DNA of 64,000 nt from Bradyrhizobium sp. RP6 (GCF_003837805.1 NZ_RQIT01000014.1:124001-188000), one strand, 5' to 3'. Counted from the first letter of the stretch, positions 44,594 to 53,861 are shown. A program made the numbers and translations. Notes: generated by a model not told the origin, from the letters alone.

Positions 44594-44618
44594 AACGGGG
44601 CGCCGCCGAAAGTGTTCC
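44594..44618 (-). promoter_or_regulatory. EcfG-type promoter of the SDR gene
   Basis: Minus strand: GGAAC (44618-44614), 16 bp, CGTT (44597-44594), an exact match to the EcfG consensus, 20 bp before the SDR start codon. Confidence 0.75.
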
Positions 44619-44686
44619 TGGTGGTGCGTGAGCTCCGGCCTCGCGCCGGGAGGCCTGCGCCGCCGCTTGCAAGGACTCGCGCACCT

Positions 44687-45616
44687 CTATGGCGTTGGCG
44701 GAGTTCCGATTTGCGCGTCCGCTGATTGGGCACGACGATACACGTGCCCCGGCTCCGCCCACAGGAACCCGTTCGAGAAAGGCACACCCGGGTAGTCCGC
44801 CGCGAGGCGGCGGTTGCCGCCATCGACGTCCTCGCGACCGTCCAGGACGTCGCGAAATGTCCTGATGACTGCGACCATGTCGCAATCCTGCGGCGACAGG
44901 CGCAGCGAGCCGACGTTGCTGTCGCGCAATATGCCGGCATCGCCCAGCAGATTGGTGCAGGTATGAGACAGGGTCTGCACGCCGTTGACGGTCAGGAAAT
45001 CCTGCTGCTCCAGCGTGTTCAGGAGCAGACCATCCGGGTCCTTCTCACAGACGAACCGGCAATTGTCCTTGGTCAGCTTGTGAAGGCGCGCATGATAGCA
45101 ACGGGCGGAGATCGCGAGCGGCACCCTGCCGAACGCGAATATTTCGATCGTGACGTCGGGAACGGCTCGCGCGATCATCGCCACCGAGGCCAGCGGCAGC
45201 TCCGGCGGCAGGCAGATGCGCTTCGCCCCGCGCGCGGCGTGAAAGGCCGCACTCGCCTCGTTGTAGATGTTGACGAAGGGCCCGATCGCGTGCGGCCGGC
45301 CTGCGAGCGCCCTGAGACAGGTCAGATCATTCACCTCGACCAAGGCGCCCTCGGCCACCGCCAGCTCTTCGGTCTGACGGCGCTCGCGCCGCAGCGAGAC
45401 CAGGATCAACGAGCCCAGCAGGACCTGCTTGCCAGCACCTTGCAGCCGTTCGACCACGGCCGGCAGGTGGCGCGCGAAGAATGGCGAGCGTTTCGAGCAG
45501 ACGATCTCACCGACGGTTACGACGTCGACCGGCGCTTCGTCGGCGATACGGAAATAGAAGTCCCGCCAGCGATCCGGCGCCCAATTGTACAGAACCGGGC
45601 CGAGACTGAGTTGCAT
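44687..45616 (-). CDS. ubiV: O2-independent ubiquinone biosynthesis protein UbiV (U32 peptidase family)
   Basis: 309 residues. With UbiU it forms a 4Fe-4S heterodimer that supports hydroxylation steps of ubiquinone synthesis without oxygen. Cluster cysteines: Cys in EIVCSKR near residue 40 and the trio in ARCYHARLHKLTKDNCRFVC. U32-type fold. ATG at 45616 before QLSLGPVLYNWAP. The 26-bp gap to ubiU implies one operon ubiT-ubiU-ubiV. Confidence 0.94.
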   Translation of the reverse strand: MQLSLGPVLYNWAPDRWRDFYFRIADEAPVDVVTVGEIVCSKRSPFFARHLPAVVERLQGAGKQVLLGSLILVSLRRERRQTEELAVAEGALVEVNDLTCLRALAGRPHAIGPFVNIYNEASAAFHAARGAKRICLPPELPLASVAMIARAVPDVTIEIFAFGRVPLAISARCYHARLHKLTKDNCRFVCEKDPDGLLLNTLEQQDFLTVNGVQTLSHTCTNLLGDAGILRDSNVGSLRLSPQDCDMVAVIRTFRDVLDGREDVDGGNRRLAADYPGVPFSNGFLWAEPGHVYRRAQSADAQIGTPPTP

Positions 45617-45642
45617 CGCAAGGACCTCACATGTTCGAAGGA

Positions 45643-46629
45643 TCAGCGCCACGTCTTGCGATAGGCGCCGAGAGTGGAGGCCTGCCCCTCGGTGAACGGC
45701 TTCAGGCCGGCAATATCGGCCTCACTTCCGCTCTCGAGCGCCGCGAGCGCATGACGGAAATGACGCACCACGCTTTCGACATAGGCGCGGCCGCGCTGGC
45801 GGCCTTCGATCTTGAGCGCGGTCACCCCTGCCTCGCGCAAGCCCTTGAGCAGGGTCGTGGCATCGAGGCTGACGGGATCCTCGAAGATGTAGCCCGCGCC
45901 CTCTGCGGTCGAGAAGCGCCCCTTGCATAGCGTCGGATAGCCCGCAGGCTCGTTCGCCCCGAACCGGTTGATGGTGAAGCCGCCCAGCCTGGACGTCGTC
46001 CCCTCGGCGCTCTGTTCGTAGGCGACATGGCTTGGAGGCGAGCAGACGCCCTGCATGTTCGGCGACTTGCCGGTCGCATAAGACGACAGCGAGCAGCGCC
46101 CCTCGGCCATCACGCAGAGCCCGCCGAACACGAAGACCTCGGTCTCGCAGGTCGTCTCCCGGGTGATCTCGGCGATCTCCGGCACGCTCAGGACACGCGG
46201 CAGCACGACGCGACGAGCCCCGAACGCCTCGGCGTAAAAGGCGATGGCATCCGGATTCGCGGCCGCGGCCTGAACCGAGACGTGCAGCCGCTGGTTCGGA
46301 TGGCGCCTCGCCGCGTAGTCCATCAATCCGATATCGGCGAGGATCGGCGCATCGGCACCTGCACTCACGGCATCGTCCACCGCGCGCTGCCAGATGTCGG
46401 CGGCGGCGGCGCGCGGGAAGGTATTGATGGCCACCAGGATCTTCGCCCCGCGGCCATGCGCCAGCGCGATGCCCTTGCGCAGCTCGTCGCGGCTGAAATT
46501 CAGCCCCGGAAAATTGCGCGCATTGGTCTCATCGTTGAAGCCGCAATAGACCGCGTCGGCGCCGGCCTCGATGGCGCTCTTCAACGCCGCCGGCGTCCCG
46601 GCAGGGCAGATCAGCTCCATCATCTCCAT
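45643..46629 (-). CDS. ubiU: O2-independent ubiquinone biosynthesis protein UbiU (U32 peptidase family)
   Basis: 328 residues, U32 family. Start ELICPAGTPAALKSAIEAGADAVYCG, and cluster cysteines in GGLCVMAEGRCSLSSYATG, NMQGVCSPP and TLCKGR, the spacing expected for UbiU. Partner of UbiV. The start is one of three nearby ATGs (46629, 46623, 46620), all overlapping or abutting the ubiT stop. Confidence 0.94.
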   Translation of the reverse strand: MEMMELICPAGTPAALKSAIEAGADAVYCGFNDETNARNFPGLNFSRDELRKGIALAHGRGAKILVAINTFPRAAAADIWQRAVDDAVSAGADAPILADIGLMDYAARRHPNQRLHVSVQAAAANPDAIAFYAEAFGARRVVLPRVLSVPEIAEITRETTCETEVFVFGGLCVMAEGRCSLSSYATGKSPNMQGVCSPPSHVAYEQSAEGTTSRLGGFTINRFGANEPAGYPTLCKGRFSTAEGAGYIFEDPVSLDATTLLKGLREAGVTALKIEGRQRGRAYVESVVRHFRHALAALESGSEADIAGLKPFTEGQASTLGAYRKTWR

Positions 46630-47165
46630 TGCTCGCTTTGCTGCGATGGGCCGATCATGCGGCCGCGGGCGGCCTCGAAGGCGCGCCGCACCGGCGCGCC
46701 CAAGGGGCCAAACAGCGAGGACAGCTCGGCGGCAAGATCGAGCTGGGCGTCGTCGATCGCATTGCGCAGCGCGAGCACAGCCTCGACGTTGCCTTCGACG
46801 GCGAGATCGCGCGAAAACATCAAGGCATCGCCATCGACCCGGCCTTCGAGCAGGGCCAGGAGATTGGCGAGCGAGGCCGAGATCCGCGCATCGAGACTTC
46901 GCGGCAGGTCGCGCACCACGGACAGGCGCGGCGGTCTGGCCTCGACCACGAAGGCAAACGGCAGATCGATGGGCCTGATGCCGAACCGCGCCCGCGCGTG
47001 GTTGCCGAGCCGCTCGAACATCGCCGGATTGTGCCGGCGAATCCGCTGCAGGACGGCGGTGAGAACGAGCTGCAGCGGCAACAGCGGCAGCGGACGCATG
47101 GCAAGCGCGAGGAGCGGTGGAATCGTCGGCAACGGACCGGGCGATGCGGCGGAGGGATCATTCAT
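46620..47165 (-). CDS. ubiT: Ubiquinone biosynthesis accessory factor UbiT (SCP2 domain)
   Basis: 181 residues with an SCP2-like lipid-binding domain; UbiT carries ubiquinone intermediates in the O2-independent pathway. Seen: LPLQLVLTAVLQRI and GRVDGDALMFSRDLAVEGNVEAVLALRNAIDDA, typical of YhbT/UbiT. The order ubiT-ubiU-ubiV matches other alphaproteobacteria. ATG 47165 is used; a GTG at 47171 is possible. A FixK/FNR-like box lies just upstream. Confidence 0.9.
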   Translation of the reverse strand: MNDPSAASPGPLPTIPPLLALAMRPLPLLPLQLVLTAVLQRIRRHNPAMFERLGNHARARFGIRPIDLPFAFVVEARPPRLSVVRDLPRSLDARISASLANLLALLEGRVDGDALMFSRDLAVEGNVEAVLALRNAIDDAQLDLAAELSSLFGPLGAPVRRAFEAARGRMIGPSQQSEQWR

Positions 47166-47200
47166 GGACACACATCTGGACGGAATGCACGCCGCTGTAT

Positions 47201-47214
47201 TTGAGCCGGAACAA
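47201..47214. promoter_or_regulatory. FNR/FixK-like box between ubiT and ubiD
   Basis: TTGAGCCGGAACAA, a dyad with TTG-N8-CAA and one deviation from the FixK2 pattern TTG[AC]-N6-[TG]CAA. It is centred 42 bp from the ubiT start and 60 bp from the ubiD start. Low-oxygen control would suit both genes. Confidence 0.45.
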
Positions 47215-47266
47215 TGAACCCCGAAATCAACCCGGCTAGCTCTGTTTTTTTGAGGAGCTGGTCCAG

Positions 47267-48796
47267 TTGCAACGTGACGTCCCCCGCTTTCGCGGCTTGT
47301 CCGACTTCCTGCACTTCATTGAAAGCCGGGGCCAGTTGCGACGCATTCGCGAGAAGGTCTCCGTCGTCCACGAGATCACGGAAATCCACCAGCGCGTGCT
47401 CGAGGCACACGGACCGGCACTATTGTTCGAACGGCCCGTCAAGGCCGACGGTGGTCCGTCGGACATGCCGCTCCTCACCAATCTGTTTGGAACGATGGAG
47501 CGGATCGCATGGGGGATGGGCATCGTGCCCGATCGTCTCGAAGAGCTTGGCGCGCTGATGGCCGAACTACGCGCGCCGCGGCCTCCCAACGGCATCAGGG
47601 ATGCGTTCAACAAGCTCCCGCTTGCGCGCGCCGCGCTGGCGACGCGCCCACGCACGCGCGCGGCGGCGCCGGTCCAGGACTGCGTCACGATGGGGCCGGA
47701 TATCGATCTCGCAAAGCTGCCGATACAGATCTGCTGGCCCGGCGAGCCGGCGCCGCTGATCACCTGGCCGCTCGTGATCACCGTGCCGCCTGACTCCGCG
47801 ACGGCCGATCAGGATGAAAATGTCGGCGTCTATCGCATGCAGGTGCTCGGTCGCGACAGCGCCATCATCCGCTGGCTCGCACATCGCGGCGGCGCCCGCC
47901 ATCACCAGCAATGGAAGGCGATCGGACGCGATATGCCGGTCGCGATCGTCATTGGAGCCGATCCCGCCACGATCCTCGCCGCAGTGATGCCACTGCCGGA
48001 GACGCTGTCCGAGTTGCGTTTCGCCGGAATCCTGCGCGGCGAACGGTCCGACCTGACGCCATGCCTCACCGTCCCGCTCGAGGTACCCGCCGAAGCCGAG
48101 ATTGTCGTCGAAGGCTTCGTCTCCGCGACCGAAACCGCGCCCGAGGGACCGTATGGCGATCACACCGGGTACTACAATTCCGTCGAGGCATTTCCCGTGA
48201 TGCACGTGACGGCGATGACCAGCCGAAGCCAGCCCGTCTACCTCTCGACCTTCACGGGCCGGCCGCCGGACGAACCGTCGCGGATCGGCGAGGCGCTCAA
48301 CCGCCTGTTCGTGCCGCTGATCCGGCAGCAATTCCCTGAGGTGACCGACTGCTGGCTGCCGCCCGAGGCCTGCTCCTACCGCATCGCGGTTGCGGCGATC
48401 AGAAAGCGCTATCCCGGCCAGGCGCGGCGCCTGATGCTGGGCCTGTGGTCGATGCTGCCGCAATTCAGCTACACAAAACTCCTGATCGTGGTCGACGACG
48501 ACATCGACATCCGCGACTGGCGCGCCGTGATGTGGGCGGTCTCCACGCGCAGCGACTCCTCGCGCGATCTCGTCACACTCACAGACACGCCGATCGACTA
48601 TCTCGACTTCGCCTCGCCGAAATCGGGCCTCGGCGGCAAGCTCGGCATCGACGCCACAACGAAGATTCCCCCGGAGACTGATCGGGACTGGGGCGTTCCC
48701 CTGGCCATGGATCCTGCCGTAGCCGCGCGTGTCGATGCGATGTGGCCGAGCCTCGGCCTTTCCGGCGTGCCCGCACGCGCTTCGGTCCTCACATGA
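47267..48796 (+). CDS. ubiD: UbiD-family decarboxylase
   Basis: 509 residues, prenylated-FMN-dependent (de)carboxylase. Seen: VGVYRMQVLGRDSAIIRW, the catalytic region EGPYGDHTGYYNSVEAFPV, and GGKLGIDATTKIPPE near the C-terminus. It probably decarboxylates the polyprenyl-hydroxybenzoate intermediate given the ubiTUV neighbours, though the family is broad. A TTG start at 47267 with GAGGAG upstream is likely. It overlaps ubiX by 4 bp, and UbiX makes its cofactor. Confidence 0.9.
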   Translation: MQRDVPRFRGLSDFLHFIESRGQLRRIREKVSVVHEITEIHQRVLEAHGPALLFERPVKADGGPSDMPLLTNLFGTMERIAWGMGIVPDRLEELGALMAELRAPRPPNGIRDAFNKLPLARAALATRPRTRAAAPVQDCVTMGPDIDLAKLPIQICWPGEPAPLITWPLVITVPPDSATADQDENVGVYRMQVLGRDSAIIRWLAHRGGARHHQQWKAIGRDMPVAIVIGADPATILAAVMPLPETLSELRFAGILRGERSDLTPCLTVPLEVPAEAEIVVEGFVSATETAPEGPYGDHTGYYNSVEAFPVMHVTAMTSRSQPVYLSTFTGRPPDEPSRIGEALNRLFVPLIRQQFPEVTDCWLPPEACSYRIAVAAIRKRYPGQARRLMLGLWSMLPQFSYTKLLIVVDDDIDIRDWRAVMWAVSTRSDSSRDLVTLTDTPIDYLDFASPKSGLGGKLGIDATTKIPPETDRDWGVPLAMDPAVAARVDAMWPSLGLSGVPARASVLT

Positions 48797-49389
48797 GCGG
48801 GCGGCGAGGCATCGTCGTCGGCATCACCGGCGCCTCGGGCGCTGCGATCGGCGTTCGCGTCGTCGAACGGCTGGCGGACAATCCGCATTGCGCAGTGCAC
48901 CTCGTGGTTTCGCCCGCGGCAGAGCGGACGTTGAACGAAGAAGTTGGCGCCGATGCGCTGGCGCGGCTGCGTGCCATCGCCTTCCGCTGCCATCCTCATT
49001 CCGACGTCGGCGCCTCGATCGCCAGCGGCTCCTATCCGATCGCGGGCATGATCGTGGCGCCGTGCTCGATCCGTACGCTCTCGGCCATCGCCTGGGGACA
49101 GCTCGACGACCTTCTGACGCGCACCGCCGACGTGCAGCTCAAGGAGCGGCGCCGGCTGGTGTTGCTGGTTCGCGAGAGCCCGCTGCATCTCGGGCATCTA
49201 CGAGCGATGCTGCAGGCGACTGAGATCGGGGCGATCATTGCCCCGCCGATGCCGGCGTTCTACCTGAGACCACAGTCGCTGGACGAGGTGATCGACCAGG
49301 TCGCCGCCCGGGCGATCAACCTGCTCGACCTGACAAACCTTCGCACACCGGCAAAAGTCTGGTCCGGCTCCAGCCCTGACGGCGCGTAG
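48793..49389 (+). CDS. ubiX: UbiX-family flavin prenyltransferase
   Basis: 198 residues; makes prenylated FMN for UbiD. Seen: VVGITGASGAAIGVRVVERL (FMN-binding), HPHSDVGASIASGSYPIAGMIVAPCSIRTLSAIAWG, RLVLLVRESPLHLGHLRAM and APPMPAFY. The ATG at 48793 forms an ATGA overlap with the ubiD stop; the longer open frame is ignored. Confidence 0.94.
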   Translation: MSGRRGIVVGITGASGAAIGVRVVERLADNPHCAVHLVVSPAAERTLNEEVGADALARLRAIAFRCHPHSDVGASIASGSYPIAGMIVAPCSIRTLSAIAWGQLDDLLTRTADVQLKERRRLVLLVRESPLHLGHLRAMLQATEIGAIIAPPMPAFYLRPQSLDEVIDQVAARAINLLDLTNLRTPAKVWSGSSPDGA

Positions 49390-49425
49390 CCAGCGATCGG
49401 TTTGGGTCGAAGCCGCCCTCAAGGA

Positions 49426-49749
49426 TCAATTCACCTCGGCAAAGCCGAGCAACGACCTGACACCCGGCGAGATCATCGAGGGGTTCCAGGCGGGCTCGAA
49501 CGTCATGGTGACGTCGACCGATTCCACACCCGGAACGAGACAAGCGCTGTTGGCGACCCCCTCCTTGAGAAAGGAGGCGGCAGGACAACCTCGCGTCGTC
49601 GCCGTCATCGTGATGTGCGCGACGCCGTCATTGACCGACACATCATAGACAAAGCCCAGATCTACGATGTTGTGTCCGAGCTCCGGATCGATCACGACCT
49701 TCAGCGCCTGCCTTATCTGGGCCACGAGATCGTCGCCGCTGGCAGTCAT
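49426..49749 (-). CDS. DUF59/MIP18-family protein (SufT/PaaD-like)
   Basis: 107 residues. Family start VAQIRQALKVVIDPELGHNIVDLGFVYDV, and the conserved Cys in TTRGCPAASF. Related proteins help assemble Fe-S clusters. It overlaps the DUF2249 gene by 4 bp (ATGA), so the two are co-translated. In such gene sets these proteins often accompany nitric oxide or denitrification functions. Confidence 0.9.
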   Translation of the reverse strand: MTASGDDLVAQIRQALKVVIDPELGHNIVDLGFVYDVSVNDGVAHITMTATTRGCPAASFLKEGVANSACLVPGVESVDVTMTFEPAWNPSMISPGVRSLLGFAEVN

Positions 49750-50255
49750 GCGCGGACCCTTACCGTCAGTTGATAGGCGTCCCTCTCAGGTGTGAAGGCG
49801 CCGCGCCACTGATGGCCGCGCTTGGTCAACTCCCGAAACAGGAACACCGGTTCACGACTGAGCAATGCGGAGAGTGTCTGCCCGGGCGCAAGCTGCTCCA
49901 CCGAGGCCAGAATCCGAACCATCGGCTCCGGCGGATCGAGGTCGCGGTTGTCGAGATGGACGGCGGGCTCCGGCCAATCGCTGTCGCTTGTCGCAGCGGG
50001 CGCTGGTTCGGCCGCTGCGAACGAGCCGTCGTCCGGCATGAACCGGATCTCCCATTCGCCGCCTTCGAGCTCGGCTTCGTGATGCGCGAAGCCCTTGCTC
50101 GCCATGACGTCAAACAGAGGAACCGGTCTGAACGGGGCAAAGAGCCGCAGGCCTTCGCCAGGCTCCAGCCGCTCCAGCGCCGCCATGATGATCGAGAACG
50201 GCTCGCCGCCTGCACGCAGGATCGGCCGGACGTCGACGTCGATGAATTCGGTCAT
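49746..50255 (-). CDS. Tandem DUF2249 protein
   Basis: 169 residues with two DUF2249 units: IDVDVRPILRAGGEPFSIIMAALERLEPGEGLRLFAPF... (~3-80) and VHLDNRDLDPPEPMVRILASVEQLAPGQTLSALLSREP... (~90-169). Function unknown; the family recurs near NO-related and anaerobic genes. The ATG at 50255 is chosen over the open frame to 50387 because the first domain begins there. It sits between DUF59 and a haem-copper-oxidase-like membrane protein. Confidence 0.86.
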   Translation of the reverse strand: MTEFIDVDVRPILRAGGEPFSIIMAALERLEPGEGLRLFAPFRPVPLFDVMASKGFAHHEAELEGGEWEIRFMPDDGSFAAAEPAPAATSDSDWPEPAVHLDNRDLDPPEPMVRILASVEQLAPGQTLSALLSREPVFLFRELTKRGHQWRGAFTPERDAYQLTVRVRA

Positions 50256-50268
50256 TTGCAGTCTCCTC

Positions 50269-51630
50269 TCAGTTTCGCGAGACCAGAAGATGGGGCACGA
50301 TTGCTCCCGCCGGCAGGCGCAACGGCTCCGCCACATCCGCAAGCCGCCTGGCCCTGACGAACTCCTCAGCGAGACCAAGTGTCGCAAGCGTCACGACCGC
50401 GACGGCAATGCGGAAGCCGAGTGCCGCATCCAGCAACAGCAACAACGTGGCTCCCCAGGTCCCGGCAAAGAACAGGCCGAACCATTTCGACGCGCGGCGT
50501 TTGGCGACGAGATCCTGTACGCGCGGCGTCGGCGCTCTGCCCATCACCGGACCGTAGGTCTCGAGCCAGGTCAGGAACGGGACGATCTTGTAGAGATTGG
50601 CGAGCACGAGGCCGCTGAGCCAGCCGACCGCGACGAGAAAGGCCAGCGCTCCGGCATGCGACTGCAAGGAACCGGTCACAGCGAACGCGGCGCCAAGGAT
50701 TGCGACAGCGACGAGGCTCCCCAGCGCAAGCACGCTCATGCGCGTGTTGAGCTCGAGCGCCCGGCGTTTGCGGATCCTGTACAAGCCGAGCACATCACGG
50801 CCATAGGCGGCAAGCGATAGCAGGGCCGCAGCTCCAGCAAGCAGAAGCACCAAATTCAGTCCGGTCGCCTTCCAGAGTGCAAGCACGCCACCGACGAAGG
50901 TAACCGCCAGCGCGGCGGCTCCGCCACGCCGGGCAAGCCGACCCAGCCTCGCATCGCCATCGGGCGCGAGCATGAACATCGCAAGCAGGCGATAGCTGAC
51001 GCCCATGGCCGTGAACGTCAGCCATCCGCCAAGTCCCGCAATCGCGTGGATCGGAACGCCCGATACCAGCAGGTCCGGCCACAATGCACCGACGGCCGTC
51101 CCGGACAGCACCAGAGAGAACATGCCGCCGAATGCCGCCGTGACACAGATGCAGGCAAGCCCGATTGCCACGAACCGCGCAGGCTCCGGCAGCGGCCGGC
51201 CCGACCAGAGCGTCATGCCGAGATTGGCAACGACCAATGTAAAACCGGCCATCAGCAGGCCCGCGCCGACCGGAAGCAGCCAGCGCGGCCCGTCGAAGTG
51301 GCCGCCCAGAGCCAGAAAGCCTGCGAGCAGGACAATCAGCCCGAGCGTCAGCAGCGCCAGAGCCGGCAGCGTCCAGCGCTCAGCATAGAGCGGCTTTGCG
51401 ACCAGGACCGGCACAAACTGGAACAGCGCGCCGCACAAGACCATGCTCAACCAGCCGATGCAAACCATGTGGACGATGACGAGCGTGTCCGGCCCACCAA
51501 TGTCGTCGTGCGGAAAGCCGAACCCGGCAACCATCAGAACTTCCGCAAGCAGCAGCCACACGACTGCGAGCGCGAAGTAGCTGACAGTCCATTTACAGAG
51601 GCTGGTTCCGATCACCGGCTTGCTTCCCAT
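50269..51630 (-). CDS. Polytopic membrane protein related to cbb3 oxidase subunit I/NnrS-type proteins
   Basis: 453 residues, about 12 membrane segments. His residues in LVIVHMVCIGWLSMVLCGAL and VPIHAIAGLGGWLTFTAMG are placed like haem ligands of oxidase subunit I-like proteins. Such proteins occur beside DUF59/DUF2249 genes in denitrifiers; the role is unknown (NO handling is a guess). The ATG at 51630 is chosen over a longer frame. A FixK-like box is 60 bp upstream. Confidence 0.78.
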   Translation of the reverse strand: MGSKPVIGTSLCKWTVSYFALAVVWLLLAEVLMVAGFGFPHDDIGGPDTLVIVHMVCIGWLSMVLCGALFQFVPVLVAKPLYAERWTLPALALLTLGLIVLLAGFLALGGHFDGPRWLLPVGAGLLMAGFTLVVANLGMTLWSGRPLPEPARFVAIGLACICVTAAFGGMFSLVLSGTAVGALWPDLLVSGVPIHAIAGLGGWLTFTAMGVSYRLLAMFMLAPDGDARLGRLARRGGAAALAVTFVGGVLALWKATGLNLVLLLAGAAALLSLAAYGRDVLGLYRIRKRRALELNTRMSVLALGSLVAVAILGAAFAVTGSLQSHAGALAFLVAVGWLSGLVLANLYKIVPFLTWLETYGPVMGRAPTPRVQDLVAKRRASKWFGLFFAGTWGATLLLLLDAALGFRIAVAVVTLATLGLAEEFVRARRLADVAEPLRLPAGAIVPHLLVSRN

Positions 51631-51690
51631 CGCCTGCGCGCAATTCCGTGGCAGCACTCGAAAAGGTAGGCAGCTGCAGCCACAACCTCT

Positions 51691-51704
51691 TTGTCGAGGC
51701 GCAA
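51691..51704. promoter_or_regulatory. FixK-like box upstream of the membrane protein operon
   Basis: TTGTCGAGGCGCAA, flanked to give TTTG-N8-CAAA symmetry. The right half fits the FixK2 pattern; the left has TTGT instead of TTGA/C. It lies 60 bp before the 50269-51630 gene. The 377-bp gene-free divergent region (51631-52007) holds no other clear signal. Confidence 0.45.
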
Positions 51705-52007
51705 ACTCCTCACCTTTCGCGGCTCGCCCTATCAGAGTTCGACGTATGATTCGGATTTTCGGAATGCCGGCTTGCCCGTCAGGCGTGCAATCGGCAGGCG
51801 CCGTGCTTCGCGGTGGATACATTGGTCATGGCGGGGAACGCGGGTCGAATTGCCCTTCCCACTGGGCCGGCGGAGGTGCAGAGCGGATTGCCGAACTCTC
51901 GTCTAGAGACTCTCCCGAGGGCCGATCACCATGGCGTCATCTTTGATGACCATGCTGCGGAGAGCATTTTGAAACTCACAGGTGCTTTAAGTGCGCAAAG
52001 ACATCTC

Positions 52008-52934
52008 ATGCAAACGGACACCGGCTTGACTCCTGCAGCCAAATCGAACGAGCGGATTCTCGGATTCCTAAGCGCAGCCGGCGTGTTCTGCATCTGGTCC
52101 GGCTTTCTTGTCTTCTCGAGGGCCGGCATGCAATCCGGCCTGACGCCCTTCGATTTGACGGCACTTCGATTCATGGTCACCGGCGCCCTGGTTCTTCCGT
52201 TCGCAAAGGCCTGGTGGCCGCGCCACCTGCCGCTGCACGCGATCCTGTCGATGTCAATCTTTGGCCCCGGCGCACTCTACAACATTTTGATGTACTTCGG
52301 GTTGAAGGGGTCGTCGGCAGCATATGGGGGAGCGTTCGCCAACGGTTCGTTACCGATCTTCACCATTCTGCTGGGATTGCTTTTCGCACGACGCGTGCCG
52401 TCCTGGCGGCAACTCATCGCAGTTCTCATCCTGCTCGTCGGGGCGATGCTCGTTGCCATTCCGGGCATGCGCGCCGGCGGCAGCAGCGTGGCATCAGCCA
52501 TTGGGTTCTTCCTCGCAGCGTCAGCTGTGCTCTCGATCTACTTTGTAGGCGTGAAGCACTGGCAGCTCGAGGCGCGCCAGGCGTTGGTCCTGGTTAGCGT
52601 GCCGAACGCGTTGCTTTTCCTGCCGATCTGGTTTTTCTTTCTTCCTTCCACCATGCAGGATGCGCGGTGGTCGACGATACTGCTTCAGGCCGCCTTCCAG
52701 GGGTTGGGCCCAGGTTTCCTGGCGGTCATCCTGTTCTCCATTTCCGTGAGGGTTCTCGGGCCTACGCCATCGGCCGGTCTGGCTGCGGCGGTACCGGCAA
52801 GTGCAACGCTGTTGGCGATACCGATACTTGCCGAGGTTCCAACAACCATCGAGTGGATCGGCATCGCGATCGTCACCGCCGGGCTCGTTCTGCTCCTCGG
52901 AGGCCAGCCCGAAACCAAGAGCCCATCCAAATAG
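52008..52934 (+). CDS. EamA/DMT-family transporter
   Basis: 308 residues, about ten membrane segments in two EamA halves (GVFCIWSGFLVFSRAGMQSGLTPFDLTALRF opens the first; PTPSAGLAAAVPASATLLAIPIL and an AIVTAGLVLLLGG end close the second). Probable metabolite exporter; substrate unknown. The ATG at 52008 is chosen over an upstream open frame that does not look like protein. It borders the decayed mod region. Confidence 0.88.
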   Translation: MQTDTGLTPAAKSNERILGFLSAAGVFCIWSGFLVFSRAGMQSGLTPFDLTALRFMVTGALVLPFAKAWWPRHLPLHAILSMSIFGPGALYNILMYFGLKGSSAAYGGAFANGSLPIFTILLGLLFARRVPSWRQLIAVLILLVGAMLVAIPGMRAGGSSVASAIGFFLAASAVLSIYFVGVKHWQLEARQALVLVSVPNALLFLPIWFFFLPSTMQDARWSTILLQAAFQGLGPGFLAVILFSISVRVLGPTPSAGLAAAVPASATLLAIPILAEVPTTIEWIGIAIVTAGLVLLLGGQPETKSPSK

Positions 52935-52953
52935 CGAGGGCGATCTGTTCCAG

Positions 52954-53861
52954 CTACGTCAATGCCGGAGCGATTGCGTCCTTCCTTGGACCGAGCCGTG
53001 CACGAGGTCTGTCGGCTTCGGTTGCCGCGATCTGCACCTGCACGTCCCTCGGCTTCGCCAGATAAGGCGAGGACGTGACCAGGACATCGGCGCCGGCCTG
53101 CGCATAGGCCGCGGCATTTGCCGCATTGACACCGCCGGCGGCGGCGATGATCGGACGAGCGCGGGTATAGGCCATCGATGCCATGCGCTTGACCAAGGCA
53201 GCTATCTCGGCTGGCGAGAACTTCTCGGCCTGAATCACGTCGAAACCGGCGACAGCCGCGGCAAGTGCGGCATCGGCAGTCTTCACCTCGATCACGAGCT
53301 TCTTCTCCGGCGCAGCCGCTCGACCGCCTGAAACAGCGGCAGCTCGCCGAGGAACGCGCGATGCTCGGGAAACACCAGCACGGTCTCGGACAGGCCGAGC
53401 CGGTGCATCACGGCGCCGCCCGCCTTCACGGCCGCCACCGCAAAGCGCTTGGTACCCGGCACGTTCTTGCGCGTGCAGGCGACCGGGATATCAGGTGCAA
53501 CCGCCCTCGCCGCATCGACGATGGCGCGGGCCTCGCTGGCCACGCCCGACCAGATCTCGATCAGGGTCTGCGCCACCTTCCAGCTCCCCAGCAGGCCCGC
53601 GGCCGGACCCCGCGCCCGAAGGATCGGGGCGCCCTGCTCCAGCGCCGCGCCGGACGCGGCGAACAATTCCACCTCGCAGCCGGCGAGCGTGATGATCGCG
53701 GCGGCATCCTCGGCGAGCGCCAGCACCATGGGCGCACGCGCGGCGAACTTCATCACGCCGATGGTCCCGCCGATCCCGAGCGCCTCGGTGGTGAGATCGC
53801 CGTGCGGGACGTCGTCCTCCAGCAGGCGTTCCAGTTCGGCGCGTGATGCGACGGCTGCCAT
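52954..53861 (-). pseudogene. modD: modD (quinolinate phosphoribosyltransferase-like), frameshifted
   Basis: The front part from ATG 53861 (MAAVASRAELERLLEDDVPH, DDVPHGDLTTEALGIGG, CTRKNVPGTKRFAVAAVKAG) is open until a TGA near 53292, ending VERLRRRRSS. The rest (EVKTADAALAAAVAGFDVIQ... IIAAAGGVNAANAAAYAQAGADVLVTSSPYL) continues in another frame from ~53305. Joining across one missing base near 53305-53312 restores a full ModD of ~300 residues. The break may be real or a sequencing error, but other mod genes are also damaged. Confidence 0.82.

Noticed and set aside
44592..44596. A CTAAC pentamer upstream of the SDR gene
   Set aside because: Single half-site without a 10-bp partner; it overlaps the EcfG -10 element on the other strand.
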